Position numbers and translations under genes: made by a program. From Candidatus Neomarinimicrobiota bacterium (GTDB taxonomy: Bacteria > Fidelibacterota > UBA8477 > JABMPR01): DNA of 64,000 nucleotides. Shown here in pieces: positions 54,521-63,457 of the stretch. Within the stretch, counting starts at the first letter, position 1. Every line of letters begins with the position of its first letter. The notes beneath the pieces were generated by a model, which was not told the DNA's origin, did not search any database, and was given only the letters and a program-made list of their open reading frames with translations. The stretch covers positions 18,868 to 82,867 of the forward strand of contig JADHUM010000005.1 of NCBI GenBank assembly GCA_016784545.1, given 5' to 3'.

Positions 54521-55255
54521 ATGAAGCCATACTTTAATACGCTACTCTCAACAATTATGTTATTAATTCTGGCACTAATTTCTTGTGAAGAAGCCCCACA
54601 ACCTGAAGCACCGCCATTCCCTGATCTCAATTTAACGGCGAGAGATAGCATTGAAGCCACTGTTATCGCATACTACCTGGCACAGACAATTGAAGCGCCT
54701 GACACTCTGTTACAGAGTCAGTTGTACCACCTCAATAAATTGCGTCAAGTATATCGTGACACTTTTCCTTTTGTTGACTCGATTCGTTTCCTTCCACCTT
54801 GGGCTGTTGGGTCGTTATCACTAGGATTCGATAGCACCAGGATCGAAATGTTGATCCAAGGTCTATACACAGATTATTCAAGCATTCCAGAACGTTACCG
54901 ACCAGATTCAATCGTCGTGACATCTAAAAATCTAGGGTTTGCTCGTGCGTACACTAATTATCAATTTCATCCTGTGTTGTTAGCTGAGTACTATCAACAG
55001 TTACCTGGACTTATTTGGGCAGTGGCTAATCGTTATGGACATTATGATTATGTCAACTATCCATTATTAACATTCGCTCAAGCTGATACGTTAGAATATA
55101 TTTTTCATCTGAGTGGGGATATATATGGGTTCGGAGAACCCCCTCACTTTCATCATTTTGTGTATGCTGAATCTCAATTTGCCTACAATGGAGAGATTAG
55201 TTTTGAGAATTATACACAACTCGCGTTTGATTTTATGGATTGGGGATCACCGTAG
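54521..55255 (+). CDS. Lipoprotein of unknown function
   Basis: A 244-residue protein with an N-terminal signal ending in a lipobox (LALISC, Cys about 22) and a Pro/Glu-rich linker (EEAPQPEAPPFPD). The mature part is rich in Tyr, His and Leu, with an alpha-helical look (YYQQLPGLIWAVANRYGHYDYVNYP). Codon use is more AT-rich than in neighbouring genes and no ribosome-binding site is obvious. I recognise no family. It pairs with the following sorting-domain protein as a possible accessory insertion after plsY. Confidence 0.6.
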   Translation: MKPYFNTLLSTIMLLILALISCEEAPQPEAPPFPDLNLTARDSIEATVIAYYLAQTIEAPDTLLQSQLYHLNKLRQVYRDTFPFVDSIRFLPPWAVGSLSLGFDSTRIEMLIQGLYTDYSSIPERYRPDSIVVTSKNLGFARAYTNYQFHPVLLAEYYQQLPGLIWAVANRYGHYDYVNYPLLTFAQADTLEYIFHLSGDIYGFGEPPHFHHFVYAESQFAYNGEISFENYTQLAFDFMDWGSP

Positions 55256-55316
55256 GTGGATACAAGGGATACGGTTGATAAACAAAGCATCTGGACATCA
55301 AATTTGAGAATAATAG

Positions 55317-56360
55317 ATGAATTTATTGATCACTATTATTGCCATAATATTTAAAAAGCAGAAAGCTCTGGATTTTGTTACTATCGAAAGTTACTGGTTA
55401 GTAGCAGGATTCTCATTTCAACTTTGCTTCCCTTTATTGGCCCATTGTTTTAGCCCGGACACTTTGTATTCTGAGCCTCTTCTGGACGGGCACATAGTAC
55501 ACTATTATGAGTTGGGAGAATTGATACCCTCGACCTATTCCTCAGAAATGTCTGTTGGTGACGGATTGGACTGGGATTTTTATCCAATATCTACCAGGGC
55601 ATATTTAAGCTTCTCGATTGATTCATTGGATTATACCAGTGAGTCCATCGTTAGCGCAATATTAAGAGTGTATCAATTACACTCTACAGGTGATAACAGC
55701 TCTGATGTTTTTCCTAGTTTTAGTGGTCATAACTATCCATGCCTGATTGACCATATCACCTATGGGGACACACTTGACACTGTAGATTGGACAGCAGGTG
55801 ATAATGGGGATGCTCAAACGCTTCAATCAGGTTTTGGTACTATATCTGATAGCCCGGAGAACGGGTATAAAGAGATAAATATACTTGAAAACATTACCAA
55901 CGATATCAATTCAGGCAGAAGTAAAAGTCAATATCGACTAAGATTTCGAGTCGAGCATGATGATGATATGTACAACGATTGGTTATGTTTTTCTGCAAGC
56001 ACTTATCCACCTGCCTACTTCACGCCAGCAATCATAATTGAATACGATGCCACGAACAGTATCTCTTTTAATGACTCTAATAGCAGTTCAGTGCTTGAAC
56101 AATTTATTGTTTATCCAAACCCGACTAACTCCATGATGAATATCAGCTTTTGGACATCGGATCAGCAAGCTGTGAAGCTCGACATCTATGATTTAAAAGG
56201 ACATGCTCTGCACTCAGAAACACTGCTATCTGGTAGAAGCGGGGGTTCTGCAAAAAATATATCGATTGCAAGGGATCTATCCCTTATAAGTGGTTTGTAC
56301 TTCATCAGTCTTCGGTCTGGAAACGATGTAATAGTTCAGAAAGTGTCAATTATAAAATAG
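55317..56360 (+). CDS. Secreted protein with type IX-like C-terminal sorting domain
   Basis: A 347-residue protein. A hydrophobic segment (about 26-44, LVAGFSFQLCFPLLAHC) probably serves as the export signal; the first 25 residues may be a misplaced start. A beta-rich middle follows (AYLSFSIDSLDYTSESIVSAILRVYQ, a DNRLRE-like pattern). The C-terminal 75 residues match the T9SS type A sorting domain: FIVYPNPTNSMMNISFW, VKLDIYDLKGHALHS, SGLYFISLRSGNDVIVQKVSIIK. Such cargo is moved across the outer membrane by the Por system and attached to the surface. AT-rich like the gene before it. Confidence 0.75.
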   Translation: MNLLITIIAIIFKKQKALDFVTIESYWLVAGFSFQLCFPLLAHCFSPDTLYSEPLLDGHIVHYYELGELIPSTYSSEMSVGDGLDWDFYPISTRAYLSFSIDSLDYTSESIVSAILRVYQLHSTGDNSSDVFPSFSGHNYPCLIDHITYGDTLDTVDWTAGDNGDAQTLQSGFGTISDSPENGYKEINILENITNDINSGRSKSQYRLRFRVEHDDDMYNDWLCFSASTYPPAYFTPAIIIEYDATNSISFNDSNSSSVLEQFIVYPNPTNSMMNISFWTSDQQAVKLDIYDLKGHALHSETLLSGRSGGSAKNISIARDLSLISGLYFISLRSGNDVIVQKVSIIK

Positions 56361-56416
56361 GGGTATGTTTCAAACATATTAAATATGCCTTGTCAGGTAG
56401 CATTATTCGGCAGGAT

Positions 56417-56441
56417 AATTCACAATTCACAATTCACAATT
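56417..56441. repeat. Short tandem repeat of AATTCAC
   Basis: The 7-bp unit AATTCAC is repeated three and a half times in the gap between the sorting-domain gene and the minus-strand lipoprotein gene, just past the stop of the latter. It is a simple tandem array prone to slippage; no function is evident. Confidence 0.9.
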
Positions 56442-56448
56442 AAATGTC

Positions 56449-57165
56449 CTACTTCCCCCAGAAAGCATTCATCTTCTTCTTTACGCCTTCAATCTTTTTA
56501 ATATCTGCTTTGGCCTGTTTAACAAATTCCCCACCTGGTTCGATGCGAATTGCTTCGTAATGATCTTCAAGCGCAGCATCATAATCCGTCCGATTATTTT
56601 TATATCTGGCCTGCCCCATCAAAAAATAAGGTAAACCTGAGCTCTTATCATAGTTGGCGGCTTTGCTATAGTCACTGATGGCATCCCACAATCCTTTGTG
56701 AGCCCCACGATCAAATTTTTTCTTCCCAGCCAGGATAAGGGTACAAAATTTATCCTGCTTGGAGTCTTTTGCCAGATCACCGATCTGAGCAGCAGCTTTC
56801 CTGGCTTCTTTCCAATTATTGGAGCCCATGGTGGTTAAAGCTCTATCATACCAAAGATTTGTGGCCAGTGACACCAGTGAATCCGAATCGAATCCAGCCT
56901 TAATGGCTTCCTGGTAATACTTCCCTGCAGTCACCCGTTTCCCGGCTTTGAAGGCACTCTCATAGGCCAACCGATAGACCTTTCCATTGGCCTTGCCAGC
57001 TTCAATAATGGTCTCATAATGCTCCAGGGAAGCGCCATACTTACCCTCTTCAAACAGAGCTATTCCCGGTTTGATGTCTGGTCCTATCAGGGAGGCACAA
57101 CCCATCAAAAACAAGCTCAAGAGAAATATGGCGACTCGTCTGGTGGTGTCTTTTGAAAACCTCAT
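56449..57165 (-). CDS. TPR-like lipoprotein
   Basis: About 238 residues from ATG 57165, chosen because GAGG lies 5 nt before it; the frame is open further upstream. The signal ends in a lipobox (LFLMGC, Cys about 23). The mature protein is helical with TPR-like repeats: KPGIALFEEGKYGASLEHYETIIEAGK, AGKYYQEAIKAGFD, YFLMGQARYKNNRTDYDAALEDHYEAIRIEPG. It is likely a periplasmic-facing lipoprotein that mediates protein contacts, as in BamD- or gliding-type TPR lipoproteins; specific role unknown. It follows the exported 142-residue protein gene after a terminator. Confidence 0.75.
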   Translation of the reverse strand: MRFSKDTTRRVAIFLLSLFLMGCASLIGPDIKPGIALFEEGKYGASLEHYETIIEAGKANGKVYRLAYESAFKAGKRVTAGKYYQEAIKAGFDSDSLVSLATNLWYDRALTTMGSNNWKEARKAAAQIGDLAKDSKQDKFCTLILAGKKKFDRGAHKGLWDAISDYSKAANYDKSSGLPYFLMGQARYKNNRTDYDAALEDHYEAIRIEPGGEFVKQAKADIKKIEGVKKKMNAFWGK

Positions 57166-57191
57166 TTTTACCTCTATTCCAGTCCTAAACA

Positions 57192-57217
57192 AAAGCGAGG
57201 CATCTAATCCTCGCTTT
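57192..57217 (-). terminator. Terminator between two minus-strand exported-protein genes
   Basis: A perfect 9-bp stem AAAGCGAGG/CCTCGCTTT with an 8-nt loop; on the minus strand it is followed by TTTTGTTT. It lies 29 nt after the stop of the 57246-57674 gene. Confidence 0.85.
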
Positions 57218-57245
57218 AAATATCAATGAAATTATGGCGTGTTGC

Positions 57246-57674
57246 TTAATGCCAGGTCAATCGCCCCATAAATGTAGAAACATCCATCTCTTCTTTATAG
57301 AGTTTGACTACATCACCTGCATCTGCAGTGGCAGCGATGGACACCTCTTCTTTGTACTGTACTTTCACGACCACACTCACCCGGTCAATAGCGGTATTCG
57401 TTTTTTCTATAGCAGCACCGCTGGCAGCATATGCGACCAAGAGACATTCATCAAAGCGATTTCTACCTGATTTTAGAATTACCAGAAGCTGGAGAATAGT
57501 GTGTCCATCTTCCTCATAGGTTTTCATTTGAAAATCGGCATAGTCGACTTCGTAGCGATAACTCTTAAATATTTTTGAAGCTTCTTTGTACATAGCCGAA
57601 CTGGATTGAGCCAGGCTAAGAGAAGAAAGGAGTAACAGATTTAGAACAATTATGGTCAGTTTTTTAAATTTCAC
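57246..57674 (-). CDS. Exported protein of unknown function
   Basis: About 142 residues from GTG 57674, which has GGAGG 6 nt upstream and is followed at once by a signal peptide (KKLTIIVLNLLLLSSLSLAQ). The longer upstream frame would place 21 polar residues before it. The mature region (MYKEASKIFKSYRYEVDYADF, HTILQLLVILKSGRNRFDECLLVAYA, VSVVVKVQYKEEVSI) alternates strands and helices, but I know no family. It is probably periplasmic. Confidence 0.6.
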   Translation of the reverse strand: MKFKKLTIIVLNLLLLSSLSLAQSSSAMYKEASKIFKSYRYEVDYADFQMKTYEEDGHTILQLLVILKSGRNRFDECLLVAYAASGAAIEKTNTAIDRVSVVVKVQYKEEVSIAATADAGDVVKLYKEEMDVSTFMGRLTWH

Positions 57675-57772
57675 GGTTTTCCTCCACCAATCAAGTTTTA
57701 CGATTGGGCAATATACGTTTTGCTCGGTCTGAATCAAGCGATATGGGATGGCAACTATACAATTTCAAAGAT

Positions 57773-58984
57773 TTAGAGAATTGCCTTACCATCCACTACA
57801 ACGTGGTGGACTCGATTGCTAGCGTAGAAGTAGGGCAATTGGCGATAATTATCAGCTTGCCACAACACGGCATCTGCGCTCAATCCTGGGTAGATAGACC
57901 CTGTGGACTTCTCTATTCCCATGGATTTAGCAGCTCCTGAGGTGGCTGCCTGGAGTGCTTCAAGTGGCGTCAAATGAAGGTAAATCACTGCCAGCGTGAG
58001 AATAAATGGCATGGAAAGACTCATATTACTGCCGGGGTTGAAATCAGTGGCCAATGCCAGAGTCGCGCCTGCATCAAGAAGTTTTCTTGCTGGTGCCCAG
58101 GTGTTTGTACCCAGGAAGAATGTGGTTCCCGGCAATAGCGTCGCTACTGTATTTGAATCAGCCAGAGCTGAGATTCCTGCATCTGAAATTGCCATGAGAT
58201 GATCGGCTGAGAGTGCTCCCATTTTTACAGCCAGCTCAGCGCCCCCGCTGGATACAAACTCATCGGCATGGAATTTTAATTGCATCCCATGTTTTCGAGC
58301 CGCAGTAAGGATTTTCTCAGTCTCCTCGATGGTGTAGACACCATGCTCACAGAAGACATCACAGAACTCAGCAAGTTTTTGCTGGGAGACTGCTGGAATC
58401 ATATCATTAACAATGATATCTATATATGAATTTCGATCATGTCGATACTCATCTGGTACTTCATGGGCTCCCAGAAGCGTAGAGAAGGTCTTGAGAGGTG
58501 TTCTTCCTGATGCAGTTTGAATGGCCCTTAGTGACTTTAACTCCGCTTCAGTGGATAAACCGTAGCCGCTTTTGCACTCTGCGGTGGTGGTTCCATGCTG
58601 GAGCATGAGATTAAGGCGAGTTTCAACCAGATCAGTAAGTTCGGATTCTGAGATTTCTCGTAGTTCTCTGACTGAATTGCGAATTCCTCCACCAGCTTCT
58701 GCAATTTCCTGGTAGGTTTTACCCTGAGATCGCATTTCAAATTCCAACTCCCGGGTGGTGGCAAAAGCAGGATGTGTGTGTGAATCGATTAACCCTGGTG
58801 TCAAAAGACAACCCTGAGCATTCAGAAATATTTTATCCGAGAAAGATTTTGGGTGGTACTCTGCAAAAAGACCATCTTCAATGATCCAGGTGCCCCCTTC
58901 CCCTACTTCCATCTGCTTTTGAAGCGGATTCCAGGTCACCCATTGACCTAGATTTGTAATCCCGTTTATACTGGAGTAGTTCAT
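57773..58984 (-). CDS. hutI: Imidazolonepropionase
   Basis: A 403-residue amidohydrolase that opens 4-imidazolone-5-propionate to N-formimino-L-glutamate in histidine degradation. The metal site shows LIDSHTHPAF near residue 67, KSGYGL, KFHADE (about 240) and the ADHLMAIS and ATDFNPGSNMS motifs. Length and motifs are typical. It follows hutU by 15 bp. hutH and a formimino-glutamate hydrolase are not in the window. Confidence 0.95.
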   Translation of the reverse strand: MNYSSINGITNLGQWVTWNPLQKQMEVGEGGTWIIEDGLFAEYHPKSFSDKIFLNAQGCLLTPGLIDSHTHPAFATTRELEFEMRSQGKTYQEIAEAGGGIRNSVRELREISESELTDLVETRLNLMLQHGTTTAECKSGYGLSTEAELKSLRAIQTASGRTPLKTFSTLLGAHEVPDEYRHDRNSYIDIIVNDMIPAVSQQKLAEFCDVFCEHGVYTIEETEKILTAARKHGMQLKFHADEFVSSGGAELAVKMGALSADHLMAISDAGISALADSNTVATLLPGTTFFLGTNTWAPARKLLDAGATLALATDFNPGSNMSLSMPFILTLAVIYLHLTPLEALQAATSGAAKSMGIEKSTGSIYPGLSADAVLWQADNYRQLPYFYASNRVHHVVVDGKAIL

Positions 58985-58999
58985 GCGAGGGTCTTGGAA

Positions 59000-60652
59000 T
59001 TATCCATTTATCATGGGTAATTTGACACCACGCTCATTGGCAACCTCGATGGCTCTTGGATAACCTGCATCCGCATGACGCGCTACACCCATTCCAGGAT
59101 CTGTGGTAAGCACACGCTGCAGGCGCTCATCCATTTCCTTGGTTCCATCAGCTAAAATGACCATACCAGCGTGTATGGCGTAACCCATACCGACACCTCC
59201 GCCGTGATGCACTGATATCCAACTGGCGCCACCAACTGCATTGACCAAGGCATTGAGTATGGGCCAGTCTGCTACAGCATCTGAGCCATCTAACATGGAT
59301 TCAGTTTCCCGGTTTGGAGATGCGACGGAGCCTGAATCTAGATGATCTCTACCAATGACCAGGGGAGCTGAGATTTCTCCATTGCGAACCAACTCATTCA
59401 TGGCGAGACCCAGTTTTGCACGCTCACCATAGCCTAGCCAGCAGATTCGACTGGGTAATCCCTGAAATTCGATTCGCTCCTGAGCCATATCAATCCAGCG
59501 AATCAGTGCTTCATCTTCTGGGAACAACTCCTTTACAAGTTTATCCGTGCGATAAATATCCTGTGGATCCCCAGAAAGGGCAACCCATCGAAAGGGACCT
59601 TTGCCCTCACAAAAGAGGGGTCTTATATATGCTGGAACAAAACCTGGAAAATCGAAGGCATTTTTTACTCCAGCCGTTTCAGCCTGGGCTCGGATATTGT
59701 TTCCGTAGTCAAAAACAATGGATCCTGCCTTTTGGAAGGAGAGCATGGCCTCTACATGTCTGGCCATGGATTTATAACTCATGGCTATATATTTATCAGG
59801 GTCAGATTCACGCAAGGCATTGGCCTCTGAAAAACTGATGCCCCTGGGATAATAACCCCTCAATTCATCATGGGCAGATGTCTGATCGGTAACCACATCA
59901 GGAATAAATCCTCTGGAGATTAGTTCAGGCAGGACATCTGCGGCATTGGCTTCCAGTCCAATACTGACTGCCTGTTTATTTTTTTTCGCCTCTTTAATCC
60001 AGACCAAGGCTTGTGCCAGATCTTTGGTAGACTTATCCAGGTAACGGGTATCCAGTCGTCTTTGAATCCGTGTGGGATCAATTTCAACCACCAACGCTAT
60101 GCCATTGTTCATGGTTACTGCCAGGGGTTGTGCTCCACCCATTCCTCCGAGACCTGCGGTAACCACAACTTTGCCTGTGAGATCAGCCTGGTAATGTTGT
60201 TTGGCCAGAGATGCCAATGTTTCGTAGGTTCCCTGGAGAATTCCCTGGGATCCAATATATATCCAGCTTCCAGCCGTCATTTGGCCGTACATCATCAAGC
60301 CTTTTTTATCCAGCTCGTTAAAATGCTCCCAGGTGGCCCATTTGGGGACCAACATGGAATTACTGATGAGAACGCGAGGAGCTTGGGTGTGGGTTTTAAA
60401 AACGGCGACAGGTTTTCCCGATTGAATCATGAGTGTTTCATCATTCTCCAGAGATTTAAGACTCTTTAGAATGGCATCAAAAGATTCCCAGTTACGGGCG
60501 GCTTTGCCATATCCCCCATATACTATCAATTCATCTGGATTTTCAGCTACATCAGGACTCAGGTTGTGCTGTATCATGCGGTAAGCAGCTTCCTGGTGCC
60601 AACCCTTACAATGCAATTTACTGCCCGTTGGCGGTGTGATGATACGCCCCAT
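59000..60652 (-). CDS. hutU: Urocanate hydratase
   Basis: An NAD-containing enzyme (550 residues) that hydrates urocanate to imidazolonepropionate. Landmarks are [14 protein letters not shown], the NAD-binding [46 protein letters not shown], and [15 protein letters not shown] with [18 protein letters not shown]. All are intact. hutU-hutI form an operon for use of histidine as carbon and nitrogen source, or for urocanate uptake if hutH is absent. Confidence 0.97.
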   Translation of the reverse strand: MGRIITPPTGSKLHCKGWHQEAAYRMIQHNLSPDVAENPDELIVYGGYGKAARNWESFDAILKSLKSLENDETLMIQSGKPVAVFKTHTQAPRVLISNSMLVPKWATWEHFNELDKKGLMMYGQMTAGSWIYIGSQGILQGTYETLASLAKQHYQADLTGKVVVTAGLGGMGGAQPLAVTMNNGIALVVEIDPTRIQRRLDTRYLDKSTKDLAQALVWIKEAKKNKQAVSIGLEANAADVLPELISRGFIPDVVTDQTSAHDELRGYYPRGISFSEANALRESDPDKYIAMSYKSMARHVEAMLSFQKAGSIVFDYGNNIRAQAETAGVKNAFDFPGFVPAYIRPLFCEGKGPFRWVALSGDPQDIYRTDKLVKELFPEDEALIRWIDMAQERIEFQGLPSRICWLGYGERAKLGLAMNELVRNGEISAPLVIGRDHLDSGSVASPNRETESMLDGSDAVADWPILNALVNAVGGASWISVHHGGGVGMGYAIHAGMVILADGTKEMDERLQRVLTTDPGMGVARHADAGYPRAIEVANERGVKLPMING

Positions 60653-60660
60653 ATTGCCTC

Positions 60661-61821
60661 CTATTTTTTTAAGCTGCGATGAATCTGGTCGAAATATCGA
60701 GGATCCTTTACATAGGTATCATAGGAAAATATAATAAGATTTTGGAATCCAGCATGCCTTGAATGTGCAATTTTTGCAGACGAAGTAAAACTATTTTGAT
60801 TATAGGTAGCGATACCCATATAGATTTGATCAGGATTCAATTTTTCATTTTTCATCATGGTCATACTACGTTTGAAATCTGAGTCTGCTGTGGCGTAATT
60901 CATGGGGATCACGAAATCCATGCTGCCGTTTTTGAGCCAGGTTGGCCAATCCTGGAAAAAACGAGTTCGGGCAATTTCAGGCTTGGGCTTGACTGCAGCA
61001 GAAAACTTTATGTCTGGACGTATACGCTTGATACTGTCATTAATTTCGCCAATAAACGAAGTCAGTTCATTTCGACGAAAATTATTCCAGTACAACCAAT
61101 ACTTTTCCTTGTCCTCAGGATTGAGGCGATACCAGTAGGAACCTTTTCCATTACCGAGTGTGATGGGATCCACATTGTATTGCATGAGAAATTTTTTGCG
61201 ACCTGCACGATTGTAGCCATAGTCGCGATCCTGGAATCGAACATAATCCAAATGAATACCATCCAGTTCATAATTTTGGACCAATTCATTGATAACAGTC
61301 AGCAAGTGATGGTTCGCATCATCATTCAGAGGAGATAAAAATACACCCTCTCGTCCGTTTCGTCCATTCTGTGAAATAAATTCCAAATCACCTTTACCAC
61401 GACCGTTGACTTCAACCCATTCGGGGTATCGATTCACAATGTGGTTTGGATCAGATGGCATTTTTCGGGCAGACCATGAAAGATACATATTCACCCAGGC
61501 ATGAATTTTAATTCCATAGGAGTGAGCCAGAGGAATGATGTCACGCAGGGGGTCATAATCTCCACGGGGTAAAAGCGTGGAGCGTGGGACAATTTGGCTG
61601 GAGTAATAGGCATCCCCACGACCTCGAACCTGAATAAACAAGTCGGTATAACCGTTTGATGCAGCAAACTCAACCAGCTTGCGAACCTTTTGTGGCGATG
61701 TAATAGAGTGGCGTACTACCCAGATCCCTTGCACTGGTTTTGCTGATAGTAAAGCGGGTAGGGCAATTAAAACGAAAAAGGCAGGGAGAATCCCTGCCTT
61801 TAAATATCTCAGAATCATCAA
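60661..61821 (-). CDS. GHL10/DUF187-type glycoside hydrolase-like exported protein
   Basis: A 386-residue protein with a signal peptide ([19 protein letters not shown]). The mature part is the TIM-barrel-like DUF187/GHL10 fold: [58 protein letters not shown] with acidic residues expected to be catalytic, and [10 protein letters not shown]. Relatives act on cell-wall or surface glycans; the exact substrate is unknown. Its signal-peptide codons carry the hairpin that looks like the rplQ terminator. The start is weakly supported (GAGA only), but the signal peptide needs it. Confidence 0.85.
   Translation of the reverse strand: MMILRYLKAGILPAFFVLIALPALLSAKPVQGIWVVRHSITSPQKVRKLVEFAASNGYTDLFIQVRGRGDAYYSSQIVPRSTLLPRGDYDPLRDIIPLAHSYGIKIHAWVNMYLSWSARKMPSDPNHIVNRYPEWVEVNGRGKGDLEFISQNGRNGREGVFLSPLNDDANHHLLTVINELVQNYELDGIHLDYVRFQDRDYGYNRAGRKKFLMQYNVDPITLGNGKGSYWYRLNPEDKEKYWLYWNNFRRNELTSFIGEINDSIKRIRPDIKFSAAVKPKPEIARTRFFQDWPTWLKNGSMDFVIPMNYATADSDFKRSMTMMKNEKLNPDQIYMGIATYNQNSFTSSAKIAHSRHAGFQNLIIFSYDTYVKDPRYFDQIHRSLKK
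61775..61801 (-). terminator. Terminator-like hairpin of the rpsD-rpoA-rplQ transcript, inside the next gene
   Basis: On the minus strand AAAGGCAGGGA and TCCCTGCCTTT pair perfectly (11 bp) around a TTC loop, followed by TTCG and TTTT. It lies about 43 nt after the rplQ stop and about 20 nt inside the coding sequence of the GHL10 gene, in its signal-peptide codons. Confidence 0.82.
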
Positions 61822-61843
61822 ATTCTCAATGAAGAGTCAATGA

Positions 61844-62452
61844 TCAGGATGTCTTCGATTCAGCTTCCGATTCCTCTGCCTCGACAGCAGGGGTTTCAGT
61901 AGCCTCAGCTTCTTCAGCAACTTCTTCAGCAACAACTTTGGTGGTTTCCTCTGCAACTTCTTCAGTCACAGCCTCAACAACCTCTGCTGGAGCTACTTCG
62001 GCAGCTGCTTCCACTTCAGGAGTCACTTCTTCAGCGGCAACTGGAGCTTTTTTGGCCTTAGCTTTTGTTTTTGCTTTGACAGCTTCAGCAGAAGGGTCAA
62101 AATCCACAAGCGCTAGAATGGAAACATGTGCTGCATCATTCTTGCGTTGTCCGAGCTTAATGATTCTAGTATAGCCACCATTACGATCAGCATACTGTGG
62201 CGCAATTTCATCAAAAAGAATTTTAACAACATCCTTATGAGGAATTACTTTTAAAACCATCCTGCGAGAATGGATATCACCTTTTTTGGCCTTTGTGATC
62301 AGCGTTTCAGCTAAACGGCGAGCTTCAAGGGCCTTGGGGTGAGTCGTCCGAATCTGTTTGTGCAGGAACAGGTTTGCCGCCATGTTAGCCAGCATGGCTT
62401 TACGGTGGCTGGCCGTCCGGCCTAGTTTTCTACCATCTTTTCTATGTCGCAT
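61844..62452 (-). CDS. rplQ: 50S ribosomal protein L17 with Ala/Glu-rich C-terminal extension
   Basis: A 202-residue L17. The first 120 residues are the normal ribosomal protein (MRHRKDGRKLGRTASHRKAM, RRLAETLITKAKKGD, YADRNGGYTRIIKLGQRKNDAAHVSILALVDFD). The remaining 80 residues are a low-complexity Ala/Glu/Val/Lys tail (KAKTKAKAKKAPVAAEE and many EEV/AEE repeats) with no known fold. Similar acidic tails occur on L17 in other FCB bacteria. It is last in the alpha operon, 13 bp after rpoA. Confidence 0.95.
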   Translation of the reverse strand: MRHRKDGRKLGRTASHRKAMLANMAANLFLHKQIRTTHPKALEARRLAETLITKAKKGDIHSRRMVLKVIPHKDVVKILFDEIAPQYADRNGGYTRIIKLGQRKNDAAHVSILALVDFDPSAEAVKAKTKAKAKKAPVAAEEVTPEVEAAAEVAPAEVVEAVTEEVAEETTKVVAEEVAEEAEATETPAVEAEESEAESKTS

Positions 62453-62465
62453 TTATTAAACCAGC

Positions 62466-63437
62466 CTATTCTTCAGACATGTATTTATCAATGTCCATTC
62501 CAAAATGCAAACCAAGCTCAGCAAGTTTTTCGTTGAGCTCTGTGAGAGATTTCCGGCCAAAATTCTTATAGCGGAGCATCTCCTGTTCTTCTTTGCTGAC
62601 AAGATCAGAAATATTCTTAATCTCTGCAGCCTGAAGACAATTATAGGAACGTACAGATAATTCGAGTTCATCAATACTGCGTTTGAGTTCATTGCGAATA
62701 CGCAGAACTTCTTCGTCAATTTCTGATTCAGGCTCAGTAATGAGCTTGATATCTTCTGTAACGAAAATGCGTACATGGTCAATCAGCATCTTGGCAGCGT
62801 AATTGGCAGCTTCCTGGGGAGCAAGACTTCCATCTGTCTGGATCATTAATTCCAGCATCTCAAGATCTTCATCCTCGGCACCCTGAAGTTGAATAACTTC
62901 ATAGGTAGCTTTTACGACAGGGGAGAAAATACTATCGATGAAAATGGTACCGATGGGATAGTCTGGCAGTTTGTTCTCATCTGCAGGAACGTATCCACGA
63001 CCACGTTGGATTCTTAATTCGATGTTGATCTCAGCTTCATCATTAAGCGTGGCGATATGATGATCAGGATTCAGAATTTCAAACTGATCCCCACCATTAG
63101 TGATATCACCAGCAGTGAACATATGAGGTCCCTTGAGTGTCAACTGAACTTTGTCAGGGTTTGATTCGAGTAATTTGAATCGAACACCTTTCAGGTTAAG
63201 AATCATGTCAGTAACATCTTCCTTAACCCCTTTGATAGTTGCAAACTCATGGAGCACATTGTCCATGCGAACGCTGGTAATTGCAGCTCCAGGCATCGAA
63301 GAGAGTAAAACACGACGTAGGCCATTACCTATAGTAACGCCATATCCCCTCTCCAGTGGACCAACTATGAAACTCTGTTGATTGTCACTGCCGCCTTCTT
63401 TAATCTTAAACGATGTAGGTATGTGAAAGTTAGGCAT
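62466..63437 (-). CDS. rpoA: RNA polymerase alpha subunit
   Basis: A 323-residue alpha subunit. The N-terminal domain (EGGSDNQQSFIVGPLERGYGVTIGNGLRRVLLSSMPGAAI) handles assembly and dimerisation. The C-terminal domain (about 250-323, LELSVRSYNCLQAAEIKNISDLV...RYKNFGRKSLTELNEKLAELGL) contacts promoter DNA and regulators. It is complete, in the usual rpsD-rpoA-rplQ order. Confidence 0.98.
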   Translation of the reverse strand: MPNFHIPTSFKIKEGGSDNQQSFIVGPLERGYGVTIGNGLRRVLLSSMPGAAITSVRMDNVLHEFATIKGVKEDVTDMILNLKGVRFKLLESNPDKVQLTLKGPHMFTAGDITNGGDQFEILNPDHHIATLNDEAEINIELRIQRGRGYVPADENKLPDYPIGTIFIDSIFSPVVKATYEVIQLQGAEDEDLEMLELMIQTDGSLAPQEAANYAAKMLIDHVRIFVTEDIKLITEPESEIDEEVLRIRNELKRSIDELELSVRSYNCLQAAEIKNISDLVSKEEQEMLRYKNFGRKSLTELNEKLAELGLHFGMDIDKYMSEE

Positions 63438-63457
63438 ATTATCCTTTCTTCACTTTA

